36,459 nt of DNA from Bacillota bacterium (GTDB lineage: Bacteria; Bacillota; Clostridia; Christensenellales; Aristaeellaceae). A program made the position numbers and the translations under genes. Where the stretch lies: NCBI GenBank assembly GCA_023415145.1, contig JAEZLW010000004.1, positions 1-36,459 on the forward strand. The letters are read 5' to 3'. Below the pieces are notes generated by a model that had not been told where the DNA came from, did not search any database, and saw only the letters and a program-made list of their open reading frames with translations. Below are positions 7,027-15,460 of the stretch, piece after piece. How positions within the stretch are numbered: the first letter of the stretch is position 1; each line of letters opens with the position of its first letter.

Positions 7027-7707
7027 ATGCTTTATGAAAGTGTGATATTGGGCCGGTTTCAAAGCCGGCCCAACCGTTTTGTGGCCCATGTGCGCTTGGA
7101 AGGGGAAACGATTGTCTGCCACGTAAAAAATACGGGCCGGTGCCGGGAGCTGTTTGTGAAGGACGCGAAGGTGGTGCTTGCAAAAAGCGGCAACCCTGCC
7201 CGCAAGACGAAGTATGACGTGATCGCCGTCTACAAAGGGGACAAGCTGATCAACATCGACAGCCAGGCGCCCAATCAGGTGTTTCGGGAATGGGCGGAGG
7301 GCGGAGGATTTTTGCCTGACGCATCCATGATCCGCCCGGAATATACATATGGGCAGTCGCGGCTGGATTTTTATGTTCAGGCCGGGGATAAACGCTGCCT
7401 GGTGGAAATCAAAGGCGTCACGCTGGAGGAGGACGGGCACGCCTGCTTTCCCGACGCACCGACCCTGCGGGGCGTTAAGCATTTACGGGAGCTTGCGGCG
7501 GCGGTGCATGATGGATACGAATGCTATGTGATTTTTGTAATCCAAATGTGTGGTGTGCATTGTTTTTCGCCCAATGAGGCCACCGATCCAAATTTTGCAA
7601 AAGAACTGCGCCAAGCGGCGGAAGCGGGAGTTCATGTGCTGGCGTATGACTGCCGCGTGACGGAGGATTCTCTCGTTATGGGGGAACCGGTTCCCGTTTT
7701 TGTATGA
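7027..7707 (+). CDS. sfsA: Sugar fermentation stimulation protein A homologue
   Basis: SfsA-family protein of 226 residues. Recognisable segments are the N-terminal RFLARV-like strand (NRFVAHVRLEGE), HVKNTGRCRELF, and the nuclease-like core RLDFYVQ...CLVEIKGVTLEEDGHACFPDAPTLRG, split here by intervening residues. Escherichia coli SfsA was linked to maltose metabolism and binds DNA; the fold suggests a nuclease, but the true activity is unsettled. The gene lies 9 bp behind the VanW gene and is probably co-transcribed with it. Confidence 0.93.
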   Translation: MLYESVILGRFQSRPNRFVAHVRLEGETIVCHVKNTGRCRELFVKDAKVVLAKSGNPARKTKYDVIAVYKGDKLINIDSQAPNQVFREWAEGGGFLPDASMIRPEYTYGQSRLDFYVQAGDKRCLVEIKGVTLEEDGHACFPDAPTLRGVKHLRELAAAVHDGYECYVIFVIQMCGVHCFSPNEATDPNFAKELRQAAEAGVHVLAYDCRVTEDSLVMGEPVPVFV

Positions 7708-7796
7708 TGTTATATGTATGATTTGGCTGTTAAGAGTTGCCGTTGCGAAAAACCTCAAAGATATGTTAGCATAAGTCCTGAAAAGGAGGTGTCTGC

Positions 7797-8768
7797 ATGG
7801 GCAGAAGGTTCCTGCTAATCACTCTCAGCCTTTTGTTTGTGCTGACATGCACGCTGGCGGAGGAAGGGTCTCCCCCCTTTACGACGCCCGCAGCGACACA
7901 GCCGGAAATGGCGCAGATTGAGGCAACGGCTATGCCGCAGGCGACGGAGGCTCCGGAAACATCATTTGTGGAGCTTTTGCTGTCCGTGGCCATCGAAGAA
8001 CTGGGATATACGGAAAAGAAAAACGGGTATACGAAATACGGCGACTGGTCCGGGGATCCATATGCCGAATGGTGTGCGGAATTTTTGTGCTGGGCTGTGA
8101 ATCAAACCGACAAGCGCTACGGTACAGACCTTCTGAAGGAGCAATATCCCCTGTACAGCGGCAGCAATGTGGGTCGCGATTGGTTTATTGCAAGAGGCCG
8201 TTATGTGGACAGGAAGGGTTCCATCGACGATTGGGGTACCCAATGGTTCCCCGGCAAGCAAGCGCCTATGCTCCGGGATGAATACATTCCCCAGCCGGGT
8301 GACTGGATGTGGTTTACCTGGCGTAACGGGCGGGATACCGATCATGTGGCCATGGTGGAGTATACCAGTGTGAACGAAGCGGGCGAAGTGGTGATACATG
8401 CCATCGAGGGCAACAACCCTTCCAAGGTGGCCAGAAAAGAATATATGCTATCTGATCCTACCATTCTGGGCTACGGCACCGTGAAGGAGGTGGCGGAAGT
8501 TACCATGCGCCCTGGCAACAAGGGGGAAAAGGTGCGCCAGCTTCAAGCCAAACTGCAGGAGCTTTCCCTGATCAAGCCGGAGGACATTGACGGCGTGTTT
8601 GGCGGCAAAACCACTGTGGCCATCCGTGCCTTCCAAAAGGAGCATATGCCCGGCAAAAAGGTTTCCGGTATCGCGGACATGGAGACACAGTTTGCCATAC
8701 TGGAGGAAATCGAGAACAGGCTGGACGGCGATCCTGCAAACTGGATTGTAGCCAGCGACGGCGGCTGA
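7797..8768 (+). CDS. Secreted CHAP-domain peptidoglycan hydrolase with peptidoglycan-binding domain
   Basis: Exported protein of 323 residues: signal peptide (1-21), a Thr/Pro/Ala-rich linker to about 55, a CHAP-like cysteine amidase/endopeptidase domain (about 57-230) and a PG_binding_1 domain (about 236-300). The likely catalytic Cys93 is in AEWCAEF, His183 in DTDHVAMVEY, and an acidic or amide residue in AIEGNN (202-206). It should cleave peptidoglycan peptides at the wall. A perfect AAAGGAGGTG lies 5 bases before the ATG. A terminator follows at once, so it ends its transcript. Confidence 0.88.
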   Translation: MGRRFLLITLSLLFVLTCTLAEEGSPPFTTPAATQPEMAQIEATAMPQATEAPETSFVELLLSVAIEELGYTEKKNGYTKYGDWSGDPYAEWCAEFLCWAVNQTDKRYGTDLLKEQYPLYSGSNVGRDWFIARGRYVDRKGSIDDWGTQWFPGKQAPMLRDEYIPQPGDWMWFTWRNGRDTDHVAMVEYTSVNEAGEVVIHAIEGNNPSKVARKEYMLSDPTILGYGTVKEVAEVTMRPGNKGEKVRQLQAKLQELSLIKPEDIDGVFGGKTTVAIRAFQKEHMPGKKVSGIADMETQFAILEEIENRLDGDPANWIVASDGG

Positions 8769-8785
8769 AAGAATAGTATAAAAAG

Positions 8786-8829
8786 GGCTGTCTCAACGCG
8801 AAGAAAGCGCGTTGGGGCAGTCTCTTTTT
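8786..8829 (+). terminator. Terminator of the CHAP hydrolase gene
   Basis: GGCTGTCTCAACGCG pairs with CGCGTTGGGGCAGTC, partly through G-T pairs, and is followed by TCTTTTT. The stem is closely related to the one at 9751-9785. Confidence 0.88.
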
Positions 8830-8872
8830 ATCTATGTCCGGCAAGACAGCAATATCATTCTTAGTGAAATGC

Positions 8873-8900
8873 TTTACTTCGGGTAAATTTTCACTATAAT
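8873..8900 (+). promoter_or_regulatory. Promoter of the unknown gene at 8998
   Basis: TTTACT (8873-8878), 16-bp spacer, perfect TATAAT (8895-8900), about 97 bp upstream of the start codon. Confidence 0.5.
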
Positions 8901-8997
8901 TTGTCATACCAAATACGCGGAGCGGCCTTAATGATTGGGAAAACACGTCTGGAACATGCAGCGAAGATTACACAAATAAAAGCCAAGGAGGGTGAAA

Positions 8998-9675
8998 ATG
9001 CCGCCATACTTTGGGATGCATCTTCAACGAAAAATAGGTTGTTTGCCTGAAAATTATGTGGCGCAAATCTACGCCGCCATTATGGGCTTTGGATGCCCTT
9101 TCAGAAGCGGATATGGACGGTTTCACGAAGACGCAACGTACGAGGACATTGTGTGCTGGAACCAAACGAAACTGCAGCAGGGCTTTAAGTTGGGCCATAC
9201 GGAGCACTGCCGCAATGATTATATGCAAATTTTGTTTGATTCCCAGGTTTTCAGCGAAATGCGGGGATTTTGGTCATATGATGAATCTGAGATTAGCTTT
9301 AGCCTGATCATTCCTGAATACGATGTCCTGTATTGTGACGGGAACAGTAAAGAACGTGAAGCCAGAATATCCTATTTGCGCATGCTAGGGATAAGAATAT
9401 GGGAAACAGGTCTGGTGAATGTGATCCAAACCAGCTTGGAGATAGATGGTTATTACAATATGGACAGGGTTCTCGCCGGTGAAAATGTGATAACCCGTCC
9501 TTTTGCGGTCATTCCAAGGGATGCTTTGAAGCATTTCAAGAACACGTATTTTGAGGGTATGGTTGATGTGGTGAATAATGGTGTCTTATTGGTAAAGGAC
9601 AAGGACCTTTGGAACCGGAGCCTTGAGGCGGCCTGCCGGGAGTATGAGCGGTACCGCCGCTCAAGACATTTTTGA
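8998..9675 (+). CDS. Conserved-looking protein of unknown function
   Basis: A soluble-looking protein of 225 residues that I do not recognise. It has no signal peptide or membrane segment. It is rich in aromatic residues (YFGMHLQ, YGRFHEDATYED, GFWSYDE), has scattered cysteines, and ends basic (ECERYRRSRHF-like: EYERYRRSRHF). The segment ISFSLIIPEYDVLYCDGN suggests a central beta-sheet. The start is the ATG at 8998, 5 bases behind AAGGAGGG; a GTG two codons earlier overlaps that site. Its codon use looks more A/T than the neighbours, and it sits alone between two related terminators, which may hint at acquisition as a cassette. Confidence 0.8.
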   Translation: MPPYFGMHLQRKIGCLPENYVAQIYAAIMGFGCPFRSGYGRFHEDATYEDIVCWNQTKLQQGFKLGHTEHCRNDYMQILFDSQVFSEMRGFWSYDESEISFSLIIPEYDVLYCDGNSKEREARISYLRMLGIRIWETGLVNVIQTSLEIDGYYNMDRVLAGENVITRPFAVIPRDALKHFKNTYFEGMVDVVNNGVLLVKDKDLWNRSLEAACREYERYRRSRHF

Positions 9676-9743
9676 GACGTTCAGAATACTGTTTTCAGTA
9701 TGGCCGCCTAAGTAAACGATAACCAAATGAGCAAAATACCCCG

Positions 9744-9792
9744 AAAAAAAGTCTGTCCCAACGCGCTTGACCCGCGTTGGGACAGCTTTTTA
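9744..9792. terminator. Bidirectional terminator between the unknown gene and the aconitase gene
   Basis: GTCTGTCCCAACGCG (9751-9765) pairs with CGCGTTGGGACAGC (9772-9785), with an A run before and a T run after, so it can stop both converging genes. Confidence 0.88.
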
Positions 9793-11721
9793 TGCCCCTG
9801 TTTCCCTGGTATAGTTCAGCAGCCCGCCGGATAACAGCATACCCCGCTGGCGGCTGGATAAAGGTAGCGTTACCTGAAACTTGGTTCCCGTTGTTTCATT
9901 GACAAGGGTGAATGCTTCCGCTCCGCTTTCCATCTGCTTTCTGGCATCGGGGAAAGTAATTACATCGCCCTGGCTGATTTTTTCATAATCAGAGACATCT
10001 GCAAACGTCAGCGGTAGAATGCCGTTGTTGATGAGATTGTCCTTGTGGATGCGTGCGAAGGAGGCCGCGATGATGCCCTTCACCTGCAGATACAGGGGGA
10101 CAAGCGCGGCGTGCTCCCGGCTGGAGCCCTGGCCGTAGTTTTGTCCCGCTACCAAAAAGCCGCCGCCAGCCGCCTTGGCACGCTTGGGAAAATCGGGGTC
10201 AACGGGCGTTAAGCAATAATCTGCCAGGTAGGGAATGTTGCTGCGGTAAGGCAGCAACTTGGCGTTGGATGGCATGATGTGGTCGGTGGTGATATTGTCT
10301 TCCATTTTGATAAGCACCGGGCCGGACAGGTTTTTGGCAAGCGGTTTGTTTACGGGGAAGGGATGAATGTTGGGGCCGCGTACCACCTCCACCGTATCCT
10401 CCTGTCCTGCTTCCGCTGGGGACAGGATGAGGTTATCGCTTATCAGGAATGATTCCGGCATGGAAATATGAAGGTTTACGTTCAGTTCCCTGGGGTCGGT
10501 GAGCACACCGTTTATGGCGGTGGCTGCCGCCACCTCGCAGCTTGTAAGGTATACCTGGGCGCTTTTTGTTCCGGAGCGGGCGTAGAAGTTGCGGTTGTTG
10601 GTGCGTACGCTGACGGCGTCGGTGGCGGGGCTTTGGCCCATGCCGATGCAGGGTCCGCAGGCGCACTCCAGGATGCGGGCGCCAGCACGAATCAAATCGG
10701 CCAGCGCGCCGTTTTCGGCCAGCATGGAAAGCACCTGCTTGCTGCCGGGGGAAATCACCAGGGATACGTTCGGGTGCACTGTTTTTCCCTTTAGGATGGC
10801 GGCCACACGCATCATGTCCAGGTAACTGGAGTTTGTGCAGGAGCCGATGCATACCTGGTTCACATGAATGGGGCCGATTTCCCGGACGGGTGCCACGTTG
10901 TCGGGCATGTGGGGCCGGGCTGCCAAAGGCTCCAAAGAGCTTAAGTCGATGGCAAGCATTTCATCATAAACCGCATCCTCATCAGCGGAAAGGGGGACGA
11001 AGTCCCCTTCCCGGCCCTGGGCGCGCAGGAAAGCGCGTGTAACTTCATCACTGGGGAAGATGGATGTGGTTGCCCCTAGCTCTGCTCCCATGTTGGCAAT
11101 GGTTGCCCGCTCCGGCACGGAAAGCGACAAAACGCCTTCCCCCGTATACTCCAGCACCCGGCCTACACCGCCCTTTACCGAAAGCTTGCGCAGCACTTCC
11201 AGTATGATGTCCTTGGCGGCGACATAGGGCGGCAGTTTGCCCGTAAGCTGAACCCTGAGTACCTTGGGACAACTGACGTAGTAAGCGCCGCCGCCCATGG
11301 CAACCGCTACATCCAGCCCGCCGGCGCCTATGGCGATCATGCCCAGCCCGCCGCAGGTGGGGGTGTGGCTGTCGCTGCCCAACAGCGTCTGGCCTGGGAT
11401 GCCAAACCGCTCCAAATGCACCTGGTGGCAGATGCCGTTGCCCGGCTTGGAGCAATATATGCCGTGCTTGTTTGCTACGGTTTGAATGTATTTGTGGTCA
11501 TCGGCGTTTTCAAAGCCGGTTTGAAGTGTGTTGTGGTCAATGTATGCCACGGATTTTTTGGTGCGCACACGTGTGACGCCCATGGCCTCGAACTGCAGGT
11601 ACGCCATTGTGCCCGTAGAGTCCTGGGTCAATGTCTGGTCGATTTTAATGGCGATTTCCTGTCCGGGGATGAGGTCTCCGGATGCAAGATGGGCCGAGAG
11701 TATTTTTTGCGTCAGGTTCAT
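9790..11721 (-). CDS. Aconitate hydratase (aconitase)
   Basis: Iron-sulfur enzyme of 643 residues converting citrate to isocitrate through cis-aconitate. The [4Fe-4S] ligands are Cys295 in CIGSCTNSS and Cys355/Cys358 in ACGPCIGMG; LGSDSHTPTCGGLG (114-127) and, in the swivel domain, GQNYGQGSSREHAAL are also typical. Length fits the compact clostridial aconitases (about 640) rather than the 900-residue AcnA. The start is the ATG at 11721, 5 bases after GGAGG; longer readings would cover the promoter. No other TCA gene is nearby. Confidence 0.94.
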   Translation of the reverse strand: MNLTQKILSAHLASGDLIPGQEIAIKIDQTLTQDSTGTMAYLQFEAMGVTRVRTKKSVAYIDHNTLQTGFENADDHKYIQTVANKHGIYCSKPGNGICHQVHLERFGIPGQTLLGSDSHTPTCGGLGMIAIGAGGLDVAVAMGGGAYYVSCPKVLRVQLTGKLPPYVAAKDIILEVLRKLSVKGGVGRVLEYTGEGVLSLSVPERATIANMGAELGATTSIFPSDEVTRAFLRAQGREGDFVPLSADEDAVYDEMLAIDLSSLEPLAARPHMPDNVAPVREIGPIHVNQVCIGSCTNSSYLDMMRVAAILKGKTVHPNVSLVISPGSKQVLSMLAENGALADLIRAGARILECACGPCIGMGQSPATDAVSVRTNNRNFYARSGTKSAQVYLTSCEVAAATAINGVLTDPRELNVNLHISMPESFLISDNLILSPAEAGQEDTVEVVRGPNIHPFPVNKPLAKNLSGPVLIKMEDNITTDHIMPSNAKLLPYRSNIPYLADYCLTPVDPDFPKRAKAAGGGFLVAGQNYGQGSSREHAALVPLYLQVKGIIAASFARIHKDNLINNGILPLTFADVSDYEKISQGDVITFPDARKQMESGAEAFTLVNETTGTKFQVTLPLSSRQRGMLLSGGLLNYTRETGA

Positions 11722-11776
11722 GATGTCCTCCGTTGCGCATTCAGTCATGTTTTTTGGATACAGGGATAATGGTTGA

Positions 11777-11805
11777 AGTATACGGAAGATGCAAGTGCCT
11801 GTCAA
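11777..11805 (-). promoter_or_regulatory. Promoter of the aconitase gene
   Basis: Minus strand: TTGACA (11800-11805), 17-bp spacer, TATACT (11777-11782). A strong sigma-A match about 56 bp before the start codon. Confidence 0.85.
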
Positions 11806-11882
11806 GGCAGTTTGGGCAAAAGTGCACGAAAGAAACAAGCGGAACATGGCAGAAAATGGTGACGAAACAAAGCATTTTCCTG

Positions 11883-11911
11883 TTGCGAAAGGATGGGCAA
11901 CCCTGTATACT
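11883..11911 (+). promoter_or_regulatory. Promoter of the YczE/YitT-like membrane gene
   Basis: TTGCGA (11883-11888), 17-bp spacer, TATACT (11906-11911) with TG directly before it. Confidence 0.65.
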
Positions 11912-11977
11912 GGAAAGGTGATTCCTTTTTCATGTACTGTTGTGTCAATGGACGGGAACTAAATTTAATGTGCAGGG

Positions 11978-12646
11978 ATGGGTAGAAGTATGCTGCAAAA
12001 GCCAAACACCAGGGACTGGTTTGCTTACGCGGTCGGTTTGCTTTTTGTGGCGTTGGGTACGGCGCTGTACGCAAAAAGCGCCATGGGAATGGCTGTGGGC
12101 TCTTCCCTGGCGTATGTGGTCAGCAGAAAATTTTTGTTTTTAAGCTTAGGCGAATGGACCTATGTGGTGCAGGGGCTGACGATGCTCTCCATGATCTTCA
12201 TCGTGCGCCGAGTCAAGGTGGATTATCTGGCATCTTTTCTGACTTCGGTCATAGCGGGATACATGATCGATTTTTTTGTCTTCTGTTTTCGGGGCCTTCC
12301 AGCCGATGCGCTGCCGCTGCGTATTCTTTACTATTTGATGGGCTACCTGATTTTGACCTGCGGCGTTGGGGTGCTTATGCTGACAAAGCTGCCCATAGCG
12401 CCCTTCGATATGTTCCTACGGGAAGTGAGCCACTACAAAAGCATGAGCATACTGAAGGTCAAGCTTCGCTTTGACATGACGGTGCTGTTGGTGGGGCTGA
12501 TCCTGTCATTTGTGCTGTACGGCAGCCTGGAGGGCATCGGTTTGGGTACTTTCTTTGCCGCCATCTCCAACGGCCCTACCATACAGTGGATGCGCAAGCG
12601 CTGGCTGCGCATTCTGGACAGAATTCCGGTCATGCGCGCGTCGTAA
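11978..12646 (+). CDS. YczE/YitT-like multi-pass membrane protein
   Basis: Integral membrane protein of 222 residues with five or six hydrophobic segments (about 18-35, 62-75, 83-106, 113-135, 165-185, 187-205). The pattern of AYAVGLLFVALGTALYAKSAMGMAVG and PFDMFLREVS matches the YczE/YyaS/YitT-type family, whose function is not established. The start may instead be the ATG at 11990 (MLQKPNTRDW), because GGGATGGG lies about 7 bases before that one while the ATG at 11978 has no usable spacing. The protein ends in a basic cytoplasmic tail. A composite repeat begins 5 bp after the stop. Confidence 0.8.
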   Translation: MGRSMLQKPNTRDWFAYAVGLLFVALGTALYAKSAMGMAVGSSLAYVVSRKFLFLSLGEWTYVVQGLTMLSMIFIVRRVKVDYLASFLTSVIAGYMIDFFVFCFRGLPADALPLRILYYLMGYLILTCGVGVLMLTKLPIAPFDMFLREVSHYKSMSILKVKLRFDMTVLLVGLILSFVLYGSLEGIGLGTFFAAISNGPTIQWMRKRWLRILDRIPVMRAS

Positions 12647-12650
12647 ACTC

Positions 12651-13162
12651 TTCGAAAAAATGACGGAGTCATTTTTCTGATTCTTCACATTTTGCTTGCA
12701 GTCCGATGCATCGGCCTGCGGTCAGCAAAATGTGTAAGGTATGTTTGCTTCGCAAACCCCCGCCCGCGTAGGCTATGCCAGGCGAGACGATTGCAAATGA
12801 AGGGGTTCCGCTCCATCTGGCTCAATCGGCGCAATGCTCACATTCCGCAAGCTCAATGGTCGCTCCGGTTCGCTACCGCTCCCAGCTCTCCCTTTCGCTT
12901 GATTCATCCACCCGACCCATTTCCGCCACTGGCGGGGGCCGGGTTCCTTCACCGTTCGCACTGCTTGTTTCGCCAGCCTCCTTCACCTCGCTTCATCCCT
13001 CCATCTGGCTCAATTGTCGCACTGCTCACATTCGTTCGCACTGCTCTGTTTCGCCAGCCTCCTCCGCCTCGCTTCACCCGCCACAGGCGGCGCTTCGGCT
13101 ACGGAGCCACAGGCGGTGCTTTGGCTACGGAGCCTTCATTGCATGCCTGGAAATTTGTCCCC
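12651..13162 (+). repeat. Composite hairpin repeat, copy C (with insert)
   Basis: Modules in order: hairpin AAAAATGAC-GGA-GTCATTTTT (12656-12676); a long helix CACATTTTGC/GCAAAATGTG (12686-12695 / 12725-12734) with inner GCAG/CTGC and an apical CCGATGCATCGG; hairpin GTTTGC-TTC-GCAAAC (12743-12757); the GAGACGATTGCAAATGAAGG segment (12784-12803); then an insert of CCATCTGGCTC repeats; and the end TGCATGCCTGGAAATTTGTC. It starts immediately after the membrane protein gene and could be read as its 3' RNA. No plausible gene lies in 12647-13203. Confidence 0.7.
12813..13134. repeat. Tandem CCATCTGGCTC repeats inside copy C
   Basis: Two units begin at 12813 and 13001. The second (13001-13108) is nearly identical to the block at 4560-4666, and its last 26 bases (CACAGGCGG...CGGAGC) are duplicated once more to 13134. 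In copy D the same place is a bare 5-nt hairpin loop, so this block behaves as an insertion. Confidence 0.7.
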
Positions 13163-13203
13163 ACTTTTTCTTCAACCTAATGTGCGCTTCATAATCGTGC
13201 ATT

Positions 13204-14571
13204 TTAGAATGCTTCCGGCAGCGGATAATCCTCGAGATATTCTTCCATCAGCCCGCACTCGTCGATGAGCTTGAACAGCGTGTAGCGGGTGCGGTAATCC
13301 TTGGCGCAATGCATGGATACGTTTAATAGCGGTTCGTCTACATAAAGCTCCGCCGGTGTCATGGGTGCGCCCAGTTCCTGCATGGCTTTGCGGATTCTCT
13401 CAAAAGAAGGCAGGCCAAGGAGCACTTCCTTCAATTGTGAGAAGTTTGCCTGCGCCGCTTTAATGCGCCGCAATTGCTCCTCCCAGGATAAAAAGTCGCC
13501 GGGATTGTCTTTGATTATGGCGTTTGCCGCTTCTTCCCCATAGGCAAAGCGAAGCCACTTTTCCCGCTCCTCCCGGCCTTGGCGCCGGGCTTTTATTTTG
13601 TCAAGGTCCAGCTTTGACAAATCCTCCTTGGCAAAACGCAGGAACAACGGCCAGCATAAAAGCGTGGCCACTCCCACAGAAGCGCCGTGGGCTGGAGGAT
13701 GGTTGCCGCGCAAAAGCTGCATCATCTCCCAGTAATGGGCGACGTTGTGCTCTACCGAGGCCACGGCCCTGGTATGGCCCACAATCATGATGGTGACACC
13801 GGAAAGAAGCAGCGCTTCAATCAGTATGCGGATGCCCTTTTCCGTTCTTTTGAGAATTTCGCCTACGTTCTCCATCAGTTTGTTCACGGCGTCCAGCACA
13901 ATCTGGCCGCACACCGGGCAGTACTTTTCTCCATGGATGATATTGCCGATCATCCAATCGACCCTGGCAATGTATTTGCCCAACACGTCCCCCACCCCGG
14001 ATTGCACCATGGACAGGGGAGCAGTGCGCAGGATGTCAAGATCGCATACGATGATCTCGGGGCAAACGCCCGCTCGGTGGATTTTGACGCCGCGCAACAA
14101 TAGCGGAGCCACAACAGAGGTATACCCGTCCATGGAAGGCGCGGTACCCACGCTCACAAAGGGCATTTTTAGACGCGTGGCGTTTACACGGGTGGTATCG
14201 GTAATGGAACCGGAGCCCACGCTTATCAGAAACTGCGTTTCTGGCTGGATGGACAATAACACCTCGCCGCAGGCCCGCTCGTCCGGGTCCATGGCATGTT
14301 CTCTTCGGATCACGCAGGGGATGACGGAAAAGCCGGCGGCCACAAGGCGGCGTTCTGCTTCCCGCCCGGCGATTTCATACGTGTTGTTGTCAGCCACCAG
14401 CACGCAGTGGGTGCCCAGATTCCGCGCTTTGATGTAATCCGGCAAGTTTTTAATCAGGTTTGTACCCACATAAATATCCTGGGTGGGCGTTTGATGGTCG
14501 CAGGGGTAATCGCAAGCAAGGCCCGACAGGTGCAGTTTGTTGGACGCGTCGTAGCCAATGGTCACGGGCAT
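13204..14571 (-). CDS. Glycerol-1-phosphate dehydrogenase homologue (AraM/EgsA-like)
   Basis: NAD(P)-linked, metal-dependent dehydrogenase of 455 residues in the iron-containing alcohol dehydrogenase superfamily. Landmarks: nucleotide-binding SVGSGSITDTTR, the signature TAPSMDGYTS with a metal-binding Asp, His in GHTRAVASVEHNVAHYWEM and in PPAHGASVG. AraM of B. subtilis reduces DHAP to sn-glycerol-1-phosphate, an archaeal-type lipid stereoisomer. It is about 60 residues longer than AraM, with extra helix-rich sequence near the C-terminus (residues 340-400). The start ATG 14571 has AAGGAGA upstream; the longer reading starts without one. A 7-bp hairpin CTCCCGC/GCGGGAG lies in the leader. Single-gene unit. 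Confidence 0.82.
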   Translation of the reverse strand: MPVTIGYDASNKLHLSGLACDYPCDHQTPTQDIYVGTNLIKNLPDYIKARNLGTHCVLVADNNTYEIAGREAERRLVAAGFSVIPCVIRREHAMDPDERACGEVLLSIQPETQFLISVGSGSITDTTRVNATRLKMPFVSVGTAPSMDGYTSVVAPLLLRGVKIHRAGVCPEIIVCDLDILRTAPLSMVQSGVGDVLGKYIARVDWMIGNIIHGEKYCPVCGQIVLDAVNKLMENVGEILKRTEKGIRILIEALLLSGVTIMIVGHTRAVASVEHNVAHYWEMMQLLRGNHPPAHGASVGVATLLCWPLFLRFAKEDLSKLDLDKIKARRQGREEREKWLRFAYGEEAANAIIKDNPGDFLSWEEQLRRIKAAQANFSQLKEVLLGLPSFERIRKAMQELGAPMTPAELYVDEPLLNVSMHCAKDYRTRYTLFKLIDECGLMEEYLEDYPLPEAF

Positions 14572-14839
14572 AGCATTCGTCTCCTTCTCGTGCCATAACC
14601 TCCCGCCCAACATTTGCGGGAGCGTGTACAGCAGGCTGTTCATTTTTCTTTCGCTCATTGTTTGGTGTTTTCCTGCCGGATTATCGGCAGAAGAAGGGAT
14701 GCGGCAAGACATGGCGGCCTAATGATACGCATTCTTCGGGGATGGCGCAAAAGGAGATCGCGGATAGGAACACAAAATCATGAGGTTAGAATAGTATGAA
14801 GCGGAGAGGGTCTCCAAATCTAAGTAAGGTGATGTCTAT

Positions 14840-15388
14840 ATGATACAAGATAGATGCAACGGGTATTACCCCAACATGGGATATGATGGTTATGCCGAAC
14901 CCGGTACCGATATCGTAGCGCAGAGCGATTCGTACGGAAAATGGCCAAAGCCCGTATGTGACAGGCAGGTAGCCTTGAACGCTTCCAGCGGCGGCGCCGG
15001 CCCCCTACCCATAATCACGACTCTGCTGGCCAGCCCTATCAATGTTGTATCCACCTCCATTGATACCACCGGGATGGGCAATACAAACAACCTGCTGACA
15101 TTCACCAGCACGATCAGCCTTCCCTTGGGAATTTCCGTTACGCTGAACTTCCAGATCACACGCGTGTTCAACAACGGATCCCCCTTGAATGTCGGTTCCA
15201 CCTATACGTTCTCCACGGCGGTTGTCGTACTGGAGTCGGAGTCCTTCAGCTTCCAGTTCATGGATGCGAATGTACCGGAAGGCTATTACACCTACTCGGT
15301 GAGCCTGTCGACGAACTCCATCGTCGATGTTACGCCGGGCGCTACGGTCAACAATGCTGTTCTCAGCGTGCTTGCCGTTGCTGTCTGA
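14840..15388 (+). CDS. DUF4489-like protein, possible spore or surface protein
   Basis: A 182-residue protein without signal peptide. The N-terminus (1-45) is polar and aromatic (CNGYYPNMGYDGYAEPG). The rest is a Ser/Thr/Val-rich beta protein: VVSTSIDTTGMGNTNNLLTF, LNFQITRVFNNG, SFSFQFMDANVPEGYYTYSV, and the C-terminus VNNAVLSVLAVAV. That order (DTT..., FTSTIS, NFQI, YTFS, SFSF, Y-Y-V, NA-LS-AV) resembles clostridial DUF4489 proteins, small jelly-roll-like proteins suspected at the spore surface, but the usual cysteine clusters are missing. Assignment from pattern only. AAGGTGAT lies 8 bases before the ATG. Confidence 0.6.
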   Translation: MIQDRCNGYYPNMGYDGYAEPGTDIVAQSDSYGKWPKPVCDRQVALNASSGGAGPLPIITTLLASPINVVSTSIDTTGMGNTNNLLTFTSTISLPLGISVTLNFQITRVFNNGSPLNVGSTYTFSTAVVVLESESFSFQFMDANVPEGYYTYSVSLSTNSIVDVTPGATVNNAVLSVLAVAV

Positions 15389-15423
15389 TCGAATTTGGGA
15401 CAGACAAAAAGAACATTCCCCGC

Positions 15424-15456
15424 AGCCGGGACAGCCGCGAGACGGCTGCCCGGCTA
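15424..15456 (+). terminator. Hairpin after the DUF4489-like gene
   Basis: GCCGGG-ACA-GCCG pairs with CGGC-TG-CCCGGC around CGAGA, then TATTAATTT follows. A GC-rich stem with only a weak T tract, so a probable but imperfect terminator. Confidence 0.55.
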
Positions 15457-15460
15457 TTAA

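Noticed and set aside
12813..13134. CRISPR array or tandem satellite
   Set aside because: The units are long, few and uneven, there are no short regular repeats with unique spacers, and no cas genes are present.
12692..13268. Several overlapping Ser/Pro/Arg-rich open frames
   Set aside because: They lie in the repeat block and arise from repeat units read in different frames; none has a start signal.
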